8,274 bases of DNA from Auritidibacter sp. Marseille-P8566 (GCA_943325595.2 CALPQA020000063.1:1-8274); one strand, 5' to 3'; positions 1 through 6,589 are shown, counted from the stretch's first letter. A program made the numbers and translations. Notes: generated by a model from the sequence alone, not told the origin.

Positions 1-45
1 AATTGCATCGTAAAATAAATAGTGAATCATAATTCTAACGAAATA

Positions 46-423
46 ATGGATGTAAATTGCTATTGTGGTTCTAACATTTCTTTTCAAGAATGTTGTCATA
101 AATACATCATTTCTTTGCAAAATCCTCCTTCGGCTGAGGCCTTGATGCGCTCTAGATATACTGCATTTGCTACACAAGCAGTAGATTATTTAGTAGCAAC
201 AACTGCAATTCTTCAACGCAAATTACTAATTAAAAGCTATATTTTAGAATGGTCTCGAAATAATAAGTGGAACAAACTTGAAATAATTGAGGTAACTGAA
301 AATACTGTTGAGTTCAAAGCATTTTATACTGATTCCTACAATTTATCCCATATTCATCACGAAAAATCTGCATTCACTATCGAGGATGGAAAATGGTGTT
401 ATGTTGATGGTGAATTTTATTGA
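46..423 (+). CDS. YchJ-family protein with N-terminal SEC-C zinc motif
   Basis: This 125-residue protein has the YchJ (UPF0225) layout. A SEC-C zinc-binding motif lies at residues 5-17 (C5, C7, then G8-S9, and C16-C17). The family hallmark EALMRSRYTAFA follows at 31-42. An NTF2-like fold then runs to the end, with HEKSAF (105-110) and DGKWCYVDG (114-122) matching the conserved C-terminal strands. E. coli YchJ is longer and, as I recall it, has a second SEC-C motif at its C-terminus; that copy is absent here. The molecular role of the family is unknown, and SEC-C suggests zinc and protein binding. I chose ATG at 46 because family members begin only a few residues before the first cysteine. GTG at 22 in the same frame would add eight residues, and a stop at 16-18 rules out anything longer. 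Its stop codon touches that of mnmE. Confidence 0.85.
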   Translation: MDVNCYCGSNISFQECCHKYIISLQNPPSAEALMRSRYTAFATQAVDYLVATTAILQRKLLIKSYILEWSRNNKWNKLEIIEVTENTVEFKAFYTDSYNLSHIHHEKSAFTIEDGKWCYVDGEFY

Positions 424-1836
424 TTACTTTCCGATACAGAAATTAGCAAAAATATTCCCCAGTAACTCATCATTGGTAACTTCACCAGTTATCATTCCAA
501 AATGATACAGCGCTTCCCGAATATCAATTGCCATTAAATCACTCGAAATGTTGGATTGCAATCCGTAATTTACTTTCTGAATTTCATCCAAAGCTTTTAA
601 TAATGAATCATAATGACGCGTGTTGGTTACAATAGTTTCATTATTCCTCAAAGCACCAGTATTTACAAATGAAAGTAACTGATTTTTGAGTTCGTCAACT
701 CCAATATTTTCTTTTGCAGAAATGTAAATGGTTGTTAGTTGTTGGTTGTTAGTTGTTAGCTTTTTATCAATAATCGATATGTTTTCAGGTGAAATTAAAT
801 CCATTTTATTGATAATCACTAGTATTGGTTTTTGTGGAAATTGGTTTCTTGTTTTTCCAACTTCAAGTAGTAAATCTTCTAATTTTCCATCAACTGACAA
901 CCGAGAACCATCAACCAAATATAAAACAACTTGTGCTTGTTCTATCTTTTCAAATGTTTTTCGAATTCCTAAACTCTCAATTACATCTGCCGTTTCGCGA
1001 ATTCCTGCTGTGTCAATAAATCGAAATCCAATGCCGCCAATGACCAATTCATCTTCAATTGTATCGCGTGTGGTTCCAGCAATTTCTGAAACTATGGCGC
1101 GTTCTTCGTTCAATAAAGCATTTAATAAAGTTGATTTTCCAACATTGGGTTCACCCACAATGGCAACAGGAATTCCGTTTTTGATTACATTTCCAACCGC
1201 AAACGAATCTATTAATCGTTTCAAAACAAACTCAATTCTGTTCAATAATTCCCGAAATTGCGTTCTATCGGCGAAAGCCACATCTTCTTCAGCAAAATCC
1301 AATTCTAATTCTATAAGCGAAGCAAAATTTAATAATTCTTGTCGCAATTGCTTGATTTCATTACTAAAACCGCCACGCATTTGTTGCATCGCAATTTGAT
1401 GTGATGCCTCATTATCCGATGAAATCAAATCGGCAACTGCTTCGGCTTGTGATAAATCCATTTTCCCATTCAAAAAAGAACGTAAAGTAAACTCGCCCGC
1501 ATTTGCTATACGGCAGCCTTTTCTGAGTAATAATTGAATGATTTGTTGCTGAATATAGGTAGAACCGTGACACGAAATCTCGATTGTATTCTCGCCCGTG
1601 TAGGAATTTGGTCCTTTAAAAATGGAAAGCAATACTTGGTCAATAACTTTTGTATCATCTACAATATGACCCAAATGCAGCGTGTGTGTTTTCTGTTTCG
1701 TAATGTCTTTTCCTGAAACTGAATTGAAAATCGACTTGGAAACTGCAATTGCATCGTTTCCAGAAATACGAATAACAGCGATAGCTCCTGCACCAGAAGG
1801 CGAGGCCAAAGCTACAATAGTATCATTTTGAATCAT
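424..1836 (-). CDS. mnmE: tRNA uridine-5-carboxymethylaminomethyl(34) synthesis GTPase MnmE
   Basis: MnmE (TrmE) works with MnmG to install the carboxymethylaminomethyl group on wobble uridine 34 of certain tRNAs, in the cytoplasm, using a folate derivative and GTP. The 470 residues match the usual length. The N-terminal folate-binding domain (about 1-120) starts MIQNDTIVALASPSGAGAIA. A helical domain follows, then a G domain from about 221 to 390. G1 is GEPNVGKS (228-235), G2 is GTTRD (254-258), G3 is DTAG (275-278), G4 is NKMD (343-346) and G5 is SAKE (373-376). The protein ends in CIGK, with Cys467 being the conserved C-terminal cysteine needed for modification in characterised homologues. 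Between G4 and G5, residues 361-369 are encoded by a tandem heptamer repeat. A perfect TAnnTTTG box lies 20 bp upstream. The gene converges on the YchJ gene with no gap. Confidence 0.97.
   Translation of the reverse strand: MIQNDTIVALASPSGAGAIAVIRISGNDAIAVSKSIFNSVSGKDITKQKTHTLHLGHIVDDTKVIDQVLLSIFKGPNSYTGENTIEISCHGSTYIQQQIIQLLLRKGCRIANAGEFTLRSFLNGKMDLSQAEAVADLISSDNEASHQIAMQQMRGGFSNEIKQLRQELLNFASLIELELDFAEEDVAFADRTQFRELLNRIEFVLKRLIDSFAVGNVIKNGIPVAIVGEPNVGKSTLLNALLNEERAIVSEIAGTTRDTIEDELVIGGIGFRFIDTAGIRETADVIESLGIRKTFEKIEQAQVVLYLVDGSRLSVDGKLEDLLLEVGKTRNQFPQKPILVIINKMDLISPENISIIDKKLTTNNQQLTTIYISAKENIGVDELKNQLLSFVNTGALRNNETIVTNTRHYDSLLKALDEIQKVNYGLQSNISSDLMAIDIREALYHFGMITGEVTNDELLGNIFANFCIGK
730..757. 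repeat. four tandem heptamers RGTTGTT inside mnmE
   Basis: The plus strand reads GGTTGTT, AGTTGTT, GGTTGTT, AGTTGTT without interruption, so the unit is a heptamer with A/G alternating at its first base (a 14-bp repeat present twice). On the coding strand it is AACAACY repeated, and it encodes TTNNQQLTT at MnmE residues 361-369. This lies in the loop between the GTPase G4 and G5 motifs. Low-complexity heptamers of this kind are scattered in flavobacterial and cyanobacterial genomes, as far as I recall. The length of 28 bp is not a multiple of three, but the reading frame of the gene is intact. Confidence 0.85.
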
Positions 1837-1855
1837 AAGTTGTAAATCAAGAAGG

Positions 1856-1863
1856 CAAAGTTA
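1856..1863 (-). promoter_or_regulatory. -7 box of the mnmE promoter
   Basis: The minus strand reads TAACTTTG, an exact match to the Bacteroidota primary sigma -7 element TAnnTTTG. It lies 19 bases upstream of the mnmE ATG, so the leader would be only about a dozen bases. I see no convincing -33 TTG at the usual distance. Confidence 0.6.
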
Positions 1864-2012
1864 CGAAGATTTGTGCGTATATTTTTCATTTTTAATGTGG
1901 GAATCAATGTACAGATTTCCCGTTTGACTCTTGTTTTATTTCCTACATCGAAGAATTTTGTTAAAATTATATAAAACTGATTTATATCATTCTGTTATTA
2001 AAATTAAAGGAT

Positions 2013-2020
2013 TAAATTTA
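2013..2020 (+). promoter_or_regulatory. possible -7 box of the universal stress protein gene
   Basis: TAAATTTA differs from TAnnTTTG only at the last base and lies 25 bp before the ATG at 2046. No exact box is found in this interval and the -33 region is unclear, so this gene may use a weak or alternative-sigma promoter. Confidence 0.3.
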
Positions 2021-2045
2021 TGTAAATAATTGAAAATCAATAGTT

Positions 2046-2876
2046 ATGAAAAAAATATTGTTTCCCACGGATTTTTCTAAAACGGCAAATAATGCTTTTG
2101 TTTATGCTTTAGAAATGGCAAAATTCATAAAAGCAGAATTAATTGTTTTGCACGTCTATGATTTGCCTCCAGTTTCATATGAAGGATATCCAGTGTATGT
2201 GGCCGATGTATATGAATCTATAGAATTAAGCAATTTCGAGAATTTTAAAGACCAAGTTCCTTTATTACGGAAAATTGCTGAAGAGCACAACTTAGATGCT
2301 ATTCCGATGAGCCACGTTTTGGAACAAGGAGATTTAATTAGCGTAATGAAACGACTGGTAAAAGACGAAAAAATTGATTTAATTGTGATGGGAACAAGCG
2401 GTGCAACGGGACTTAAAGAATTATTTTTGGGTTCAAATGCGGGAACGGTCATTGAAAAAATTCCAATTTTATCACTAACGGTGCCTAACAAAGCCAAGTT
2501 TGATAAAATTAAAAAAATTGGACTTACAACCCGATACAGCAGAAAAGATAAAATTGCGTTGAAGCAAGTTTTGGATTTTGCGATACAAGTAAATGCCAAA
2601 GTGAAATGTCTTTTTGTTCGTACCTTCGATTCTAATATTAAACAAACAGTAATTGACAAGTGGAAACAAGATTTTAAAAACGAACCAGTAGAATTTTTCA
2701 TCATTCCAAGTGAAGATGTAAAAGGAACTATTGAAGACTTTTTAGCACAAAAGGATATTGATATTTTAGCGATGCTGTCCTATAAACATAACTTTTTCGA
2801 AAATATTCTAGGGAAAAGTTTAATCAAAACATTTGCTTTTGAAAGTGATGTTCCCATATTGGCATTACATGAATAA
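2046..2876 (+). CDS. universal stress protein, tandem UspA domains
   Basis: The 276 residues contain two consecutive UspA-like domains. The first (1-147) opens with MKKILFPTDFSKTA, with the conserved aspartate D9. It carries the complete ATP-binding motif G-2x-G-9x-G-S as G116-T-S-G119, then nine residues, then G129-S130, so ATP binding is expected. The second domain (about 155-276) ends in VPILAL, as Usp domains do, but its nucleotide loop is degraded: where glycines are expected it reads AMLSYKHNF, and only G256-K-S remains. This suggests one active and one structural half. Such double-domain proteins are common in Bacteroidota and are linked to stress and growth arrest; the exact role is unknown. 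The gene stands alone, diverging from mnmE, and is followed by an intrinsic terminator. Confidence 0.92.
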   Translation: MKKILFPTDFSKTANNAFVYALEMAKFIKAELIVLHVYDLPPVSYEGYPVYVADVYESIELSNFENFKDQVPLLRKIAEEHNLDAIPMSHVLEQGDLISVMKRLVKDEKIDLIVMGTSGATGLKELFLGSNAGTVIEKIPILSLTVPNKAKFDKIKKIGLTTRYSRKDKIALKQVLDFAIQVNAKVKCLFVRTFDSNIKQTVIDKWKQDFKNEPVEFFIIPSEDVKGTIEDFLAQKDIDILAMLSYKHNFFENILGKSLIKTFAFESDVPILALHE

Positions 2877-2889
2877 CGCTACTTTATAA

Positions 2890-2930
2890 AGAACCGCAAC
2901 CGAATTATTTTGATTGCGGTTTTGCTTTTT
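2890..2930 (+). terminator. intrinsic terminator after the universal stress protein gene
   Basis: An 8-bp perfect stem AACCGCAA (2892-2899) pairs with TTGCGGTT (2914-2921) around a 14-base loop. It can be extended by a G-U and an A-U pair at the base. A T-rich run including TTTTT (2925-2930) follows on the plus strand. It begins 13 bases after the stop codon, so it should end the usp transcript before the next gene. Confidence 0.8.
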
Positions 2931-2967
2931 ATGAAATTTAACTTGAAATGCAATGGTAATTAAAACT

Positions 2968-2975
2968 TATATTTG
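2968..2975 (+). promoter_or_regulatory. -7 box of the MutS-like gene promoter
   Basis: TATATTTG is an exact TAnnTTTG match ending 16 bases before the ATG at 2992. A TTG at 2943-2945, 22 bases upstream, could serve as the -33 element, though the spacing is slightly long. The predicted leader is about ten bases. Together with the terminator just upstream, this makes the MutS-like gene its own transcription unit. Confidence 0.6.
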
Positions 2976-2991
2976 TTTTAATTATTAAAAT

Positions 2992-4770
2992 ATGGAAATC
3001 TACACAAGTCGAAAAGCACAATTCACCAAAACAGTTGAAGGTTTAAAAAAGCAATACAATCAAATTAGTTTTTTAAGGCTAATAAGCATAATAGTAAGTA
3101 TAATCATGCTTTTTTATTATATTAAAACCAAAGAAGTTTACTTTGAAATTTTAGCCATTGTACTCGTTGTAGTTTTTATTGTTTTTATACGAATTCATTC
3201 AAAACTAAGCTCCAAAATCAAGTATTTAGAAGCGCTGATAGCGATTAATAATGATGAAATTAGCTTTCTTAATAAAGAAAGCATTCCTTTTGAAAACGGA
3301 ATTGAATTTACCGATTTCACGCATCCGTATTCGTATGATTTGGATGTTTTTGGAGACCATTCCTTATTTCAAAATTTGAATCGGACTCATACATTCATTG
3401 GAAAAAAAACCTTGGCGAAAAGACTATTGGGTATTTTGCCGAACGATGAAATTCTTGAAAATCAATTGGCTATAAAAGAATTATCTGAAGATTTAGATTG
3501 GCGTCAAAAATTCATGGTTTTTGCTAAATTGAGTGATGATAAAGAGTCTTATTATAAATCGTTATTGCAATGGCGTTCGTTCAATAGTTCTCCGATGTCA
3601 AAGGTAAGTAATATTATATCCTATGTATTGCCAACGTTATTATTTGCAACGTTATTTGCTTATTTTATAAGTTCAAATACTATTTACCTTTCTTATTTTG
3701 CTTTTATTTTTACTGCGAATTTAGGGTTTTCAGGTGTTTTCTTGAAGCGAATCCAAGCCGAAAATGCGCAATCGTCTCGTATTGATAAAGTAGTAAAACA
3801 GTACGGATTATTAATCGAAACCATTCAAGAAAAAGAATTTGAAACTGAAAAATTAAAGCGTTTAAAACAACAGTTAATTACTTCGGAAGCTACTGCGAGT
3901 ACTAAAATAAAAGAACTTTCGGAGTTGTTCTCGAGAATGGATAGCATAGGAAATATCTTTAGTGCTATTTTGTTCAACGGACTTTTTCTATATCATTTTC
4001 ATAATTTAAGAAAGATGATTAGTTGGAAAAAGGAAAATGCAATTAATCTTGAAAATTGGATTGCTATAATTGGCGAATATGAAATGCTTATCAGTTTTGC
4101 AAATTTTTCATATAATAATACTCGGTTTGTATTTCCAACTTTGAACACTAATTATGAAATTTCGTTTACTGATTTAAGTCATCCTTTATTGAATGAAAAC
4201 TCAAGAATAGGCAACGATATTTCTTTTAATCCGCACTCATTTACAATTCTCACTGGTTCGAATATGTCGGGGAAAAGTACTTTTTTGAGAAGTTTGGGTG
4301 TAAATATGGTTTTGGCAGGCTGTGGCGCTCCAGTTTGTGCCGAAAAAGCAAATGTTCATCCGCTTTCGGTTTTAGTTTCAATGCGCTTGTCGGATTCGTT
4401 ATCAGATAGTGAATCCTATTTTTACGCCGAAATTAAACGATTGAAACAAATTATTGAAGCTTTAGACATTGAACAATCTTTTGTACTTTTAGACGAAATA
4501 TTAAGAGGTACAAATTCAGATGACAAGCGAAATGGGACGGTAGAATTCATCAAAAATATAATAGGCAAAAATGCAATTGGTGTTATCGCAACTCACGATA
4601 TTGAGGTTTGTCTCACTACAAACGAGTTTCCAAATCAATTGATCAATCGTTGTTTTGAAGTAGAAATCGTAGATGATGACTTGCATTTTGATTATAAATT
4701 AGGTAATGGAATTTGCCAAAATAAAAGTGCAACTTTCTTGATGAAAAAAATGGGAGTTATCCCTTTTTAG
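2992..4770 (+). CDS. membrane-anchored MutS-family ATPase
   Basis: The C-terminal half of this 592-residue protein is a MutS-type ABC ATPase. Walker A is GSNMSGKST (422-430). The signature region SDSESYFYAE (471-480) follows, then Walker B FVLLDE with D501 and E502, running into RGTNSDDK (505-512), and the switch histidine in ATHD (H535). Residues 116-145 resemble the MutS core, with DLDVFGDHSLFQNLNRT. The protein lacks the N-terminal mismatch-recognition domain and its Phe-x-Glu motif, so it is not canonical MutS. Instead it has hydrophobic helices at about 27-44 and 51-68 and a second pair at about 207-250, implying membrane anchoring; a further hydrophobic stretch lies at 318-336. Database entries of this type are often labelled DNA mismatch repair protein, but that role is unproven. 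No MutL-like partner is nearby, and the gene is monocistronic. Confidence 0.88.
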   Translation: MEIYTSRKAQFTKTVEGLKKQYNQISFLRLISIIVSIIMLFYYIKTKEVYFEILAIVLVVVFIVFIRIHSKLSSKIKYLEALIAINNDEISFLNKESIPFENGIEFTDFTHPYSYDLDVFGDHSLFQNLNRTHTFIGKKTLAKRLLGILPNDEILENQLAIKELSEDLDWRQKFMVFAKLSDDKESYYKSLLQWRSFNSSPMSKVSNIISYVLPTLLFATLFAYFISSNTIYLSYFAFIFTANLGFSGVFLKRIQAENAQSSRIDKVVKQYGLLIETIQEKEFETEKLKRLKQQLITSEATASTKIKELSELFSRMDSIGNIFSAILFNGLFLYHFHNLRKMISWKKENAINLENWIAIIGEYEMLISFANFSYNNTRFVFPTLNTNYEISFTDLSHPLLNENSRIGNDISFNPHSFTILTGSNMSGKSTFLRSLGVNMVLAGCGAPVCAEKANVHPLSVLVSMRLSDSLSDSESYFYAEIKRLKQIIEALDIEQSFVLLDEILRGTNSDDKRNGTVEFIKNIIGKNAIGVIATHDIEVCLTTNEFPNQLINRCFEVEIVDDDLHFDYKLGNGICQNKSATFLMKKMGVIPF

Positions 4771-4787
4771 AATTAACTAAATAGAAT

Positions 4788-4818
4788 AAAAAAAGCCTTA
4801 ACAATTTCTGTTAAGGCT
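4788..4818 (-). terminator. intrinsic terminator of the marR-nitroreductase-yceI operon
   Basis: A 10-bp perfect stem AGCCTTAACA (4794-4803) pairs with TGTTAAGGCT (4809-4818) around a 5-base loop. Read on the minus strand, the stem runs directly into seven T residues (complement of 4788-4794), a textbook intrinsic terminator about 35 bases past the yceI stop. On the plus strand the stem is followed by CTCAG and then T-rich repeats, so it may also end the convergent MutS-like transcript, less efficiently. Confidence 0.85.
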
Positions 4819-4821
4819 CTC

Positions 4822-4844
4822 AGTTTAGTTTTTAGTTTTAGTTT
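4822..4844. repeat. AG(T)3-5 short repeat between yceI and its terminator
   Basis: Four consecutive units of AG followed by three to five T residues (AGTTT, AGTTTTT, AGTTTT, AGTTT) occupy the gap between the yceI stop and the terminator hairpin. Unit length varies from five to seven bases. It is low-complexity sequence loosely similar to the heptamer repeat in mnmE; no function is evident. Confidence 0.5.
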
Positions 4845-4852
4845 CTAATGTT

Positions 4853-5422
4853 TTAGAATTTCAAAGCTACTGTTAAATCGAAATCATCATAAATAACTTT
4901 GTCTCCTAAATTGTCGAAAAAGCTACCAGATCCGTATTTAATATCATATTTTGTTCTGTTTATTTTCAACGTAGTAGTTGCAGTTGTTGTAGTTGTAGCA
5001 AGATCAAAAGTTATTGGATTTGAAATCCCTTTGATTGTTAAATCAGCAGTAACTGTATAAACACCATTTCCTTTTGCAGCAATAGTTTTGAAAACTAATG
5101 TTGAAGTTGGGAATTTTTCAGTTCCAAAGAAATCTTCAGATTTCAAGTGACCTTCTAATTTTTCTTTTCCTTGTCCTGCTTTCAAATCTGTTGCAGCCAT
5201 TGACGTCATATCTACAGTAAATGAACCACCTGCTAAATTTTTACCTTTGAAAACCAAAGCGCCTTCTTTTAGGTTTACAGTTCCTTCATGTTGACCTGTT
5301 GCTTTTTTTGCCAACCATGTGATTGAACTTTTAGCGGCATCTACTTTTTTTGTTTGTGCAGTAATTGTTGCTGTTCCGAAAGCTACTAATAATGCAATTG
5401 CAATTGTTTTTAAATTTTTCAT
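4853..5422 (-). CDS. secreted YceI-family lipid/isoprenoid-binding protein
   Basis: A typical Sec signal peptide (K2 and K5, then hydrophobic residues 7-20) ends in TAQ at 21-23, with cleavage likely near 22-23. The protein is therefore periplasmic or outside the cytoplasm. The mature part is a YceI lipocalin-like barrel. Recognisable landmarks are SSITWLAKK (32-40), HLKSEDFFGTEKFPTSTLVF (92-111), TADLTIKGISNPITF (125-139), INRTKYDIKYGSG (154-166) and the final strand FDLTVALKF. Structurally studied YceI proteins bind long polyisoprenoid chains such as quinone precursors; the ligand here is unknown. The total of 189 residues is normal for the family. A threonine-rich stretch at 143-151 interrupts one strand region. 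It is the last gene of a three-gene operon, 25 bp after the nitroreductase gene, and is followed by a strong terminator. Confidence 0.93.
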   Translation of the reverse strand: MKNLKTIAIALLVAFGTATITAQTKKVDAAKSSITWLAKKATGQHEGTVNLKEGALVFKGKNLAGGSFTVDMTSMAATDLKAGQGKEKLEGHLKSEDFFGTEKFPTSTLVFKTIAAKGNGVYTVTADLTIKGISNPITFDLATTTTTATTTLKINRTKYDIKYGSGSFFDNLGDKVIYDDFDLTVALKF

Positions 5423-5447
5423 GTTTAAATTTGATTTTTGTTAATAA

Positions 5448-6080
5448 TTATAGCGTTAAGAATAAATCTTCGTTTGATTTTCGAACTTTTTTGTAATATT
5501 GAGTAGCATCATCCTCATGACGGTAACCAATAGGAGCAATTACAGCAGCATTTAAATTTAAAGCATCTAATCCAAGTATTTCATTGAATTGTTTTGGATC
5601 AAAACCTTCCATTGGTGTTACATCAATTTTTAGTTCAGCTGCAGCATTTAGTAAATTCCCTAAGGCCAAGTAGGTTTGTTTTGAAGTCCAAATAGTTTTC
5701 AAATCAGCAGGAATAGGTCCAATTGCACCTTTCATGTAATCACCAAATCCAGTTAAAGCTTCTAATGGAATTCCTCTAGTTTCGCTAGCGTTTTTAATAT
5801 AAGCATCAACATCTAAATCGCTTACTACAGTTTGGTTTGCAAAAACAATTAAGTGTGAAGCCTCAGTTATTTGAGTTTGACCCCACGCTGCAGGTTGTAA
5901 TTTTGCTCTCAATTCAGGATTTTCTACAATAATAACTTTGTAAAGTTGTAATCCAAAAGAAGAAGTGCTAAGGCGAATGGCTTCTTTTAGAAAATTAAGA
6001 TCCTCTGTTGAGATTTTTTTTGTTGCGTCGAATTTTTTTGTGGCATAACGCCAATTTTGATTTTCTAAGAATGTACTCAT
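5448..6080 (-). CDS. NAD(P)H-dependent nitroreductase-family oxidoreductase (NfsB-like)
   Basis: This 210-residue protein is a flavoenzyme of the nitroreductase superfamily, most like E. coli NfsB (217 residues). These enzymes use FMN and NAD(P)H to reduce nitroaromatics, quinones and similar acceptors in the cytoplasm. Visible landmarks are WRYATKKFD (10-18), with R11 and K15 at the expected FMN-phosphate positions, and STSSFGLQLYKVIIV (38-52) at the usual PSS...QPW position. KQTYLALGNLLNAAAEL (134-150) forms the core helix, PMEGFDP (156-162) matches the NfsB E-G-F loop, and APIGYRHEDD (182-191) follows. The leucine-tyrosine pair at 46-47 replaces the more common proline-tryptophan. The true substrate cannot be read from sequence. 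It is the middle gene of the operon, starting 19 bp after the marR stop, so it is the most likely enzyme controlled by that regulator. Confidence 0.92.
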   Translation of the reverse strand: MSTFLENQNWRYATKKFDATKKISTEDLNFLKEAIRLSTSSFGLQLYKVIIVENPELRAKLQPAAWGQTQITEASHLIVFANQTVVSDLDVDAYIKNASETRGIPLEALTGFGDYMKGAIGPIPADLKTIWTSKQTYLALGNLLNAAAELKIDVTPMEGFDPKQFNEILGLDALNLNAAVIAPIGYRHEDDATQYYKKVRKSNEDLFLTL

Positions 6081-6099
6081 TTGTTCGGGTGTTTATTAA

Positions 6100-6555
6100 T
6101 TATTGATTTCTAATTTTTTCTAAAAGGAAGTTCAGCTGTTCTAATTCTGAATTGGATAATTTTTGAACCATATTTTTTTCAAAATCGATTACTTTTGGAT
6201 CTAATTCGGTGAGAATAGATAACCCTTTTGCGGTAATCAAAACTTCTATTTTTCTTCTGTTTTCTTGGCAAACTGTTCGGGTTACCAATTCTTTTAAAAG
6301 TAATTTATCTACTAATCTAGTAGTATTGCTTGTTTTTGCTAGCATACGCTCTTGAATGACACACATGTTTGCGGGTTTCCCCTTTTGTCCTCTCAAAATA
6401 CGTAATACATTATATTGTTCACTTGATAAATCATAGGGCTTTAGAATTTCTAAAAAACGTTCGTGAATATCATTTTGAGTATAAATGATATTTAAAACTG
6501 CTTTTTGAGAAGGTTCCATAGCAACACTAGATTTTATAGTTTCTTCAATCTTCAT
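6100..6555 (-). CDS. MarR-family winged-helix transcriptional regulator
   Basis: The 151 residues have the MarR fold: an N-terminal dimerisation helix, then LSSEQYNVLRILRG (43-56). Next comes a helix-turn-helix with the recognition helix at about 74-91 (KTSNTTRLVDKLLLKELV). The wing, with RTVCQENRRKIEVLIT (93-108), contains the usual arginine in the strand-loop, and a C-terminal helix completes the dimer interface. Proteins of this family usually repress their own operon and neighbouring detoxification genes, and release DNA on binding a phenolic ligand or on cysteine oxidation. Two cysteines, C65 just before the recognition helix and C96 in the wing, could sense oxidants, but this is speculation. 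Two adjacent palindromes lie immediately upstream of the start. It heads the operon with the nitroreductase and yceI genes. Met13 is an alternative start, but Met1 sits better with the promoter. Confidence 0.93.
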   Translation of the reverse strand: MKIEETIKSSVAMEPSQKAVLNIIYTQNDIHERFLEILKPYDLSSEQYNVLRILRGQKGKPANMCVIQERMLAKTSNTTRLVDKLLLKELVTRTVCQENRRKIEVLITAKGLSILTELDPKVIDFEKNMVQKLSNSELEQLNFLLEKIRNQ

Positions 6556-6556
6556 A

Positions 6557-6586
6557 ATTGTAGTTACAATATTTGTACATACAAAT
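6557..6586. promoter_or_regulatory. double palindromic operator, probably for the MarR protein
   Basis: Two inverted repeats abut exactly. The first, ATTGTAGTTACAAT (6557-6570), has 6-bp perfect arms and a 2-base spacer. The second, ATTTGTACATACAAAT (6571-6586), has 7-bp perfect arms and a 2-base spacer. The half-sites TTGTA/TACAA alternate along the whole stretch. The pair begins two bases upstream of the marR start codon and covers most of the -7 box and the expected transcription start, so a bound dimer would block transcription. This is the usual autoregulatory arrangement for MarR proteins; that this protein binds here is inferred. Confidence 0.7.
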
Positions 6587-6589
6587 GTA
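6582..6589 (-). promoter_or_regulatory. -7 box of the marR operon promoter
   Basis: The minus strand reads TACATTTG, an exact TAnnTTTG element. It overlaps the right arm of the second palindrome. Transcription would begin near 6575, giving a leader of about 20 bases made up almost entirely of operator sequence. No clear -33 element is seen, which could fit a promoter whose output is set by the repressor. Confidence 0.65.

Noticed and set aside
1..21. Possible 3' end of an upstream gene at the left edge.
   Set aside because: Stops occur in two frames within the first 18 bases, but too little sequence is present to show coding.
22..45. GTG at 22 as the start of the YchJ-family protein.
   Set aside because: The family begins close to the first SEC-C cysteine, which fits ATG 46. 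The extra eight residues (NHNSNEI and the initiator) have no family counterpart, though the GTG cannot be excluded.
308..505. Plus-strand open frame of 65 codons spanning the junction of the YchJ gene and mnmE.
   Set aside because: It is out of frame inside the YchJ gene and antisense to the mnmE end, with no independent support.
728..1399. Long plus-strand open frame of about 223 codons antisense to mnmE.
   Set aside because: It lies fully inside a certain gene on the other strand, its translation is serine- and asparagine-rich with no recognisable domain, and it has no promoter box. It is a shadow of mnmE codon use.
2156..2704. Minus-strand open frame of about 182 codons opposite the universal stress protein gene.
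   Set aside because: The plus-strand protein is a clear Usp family member over this whole stretch. The antisense translation shows no family features.
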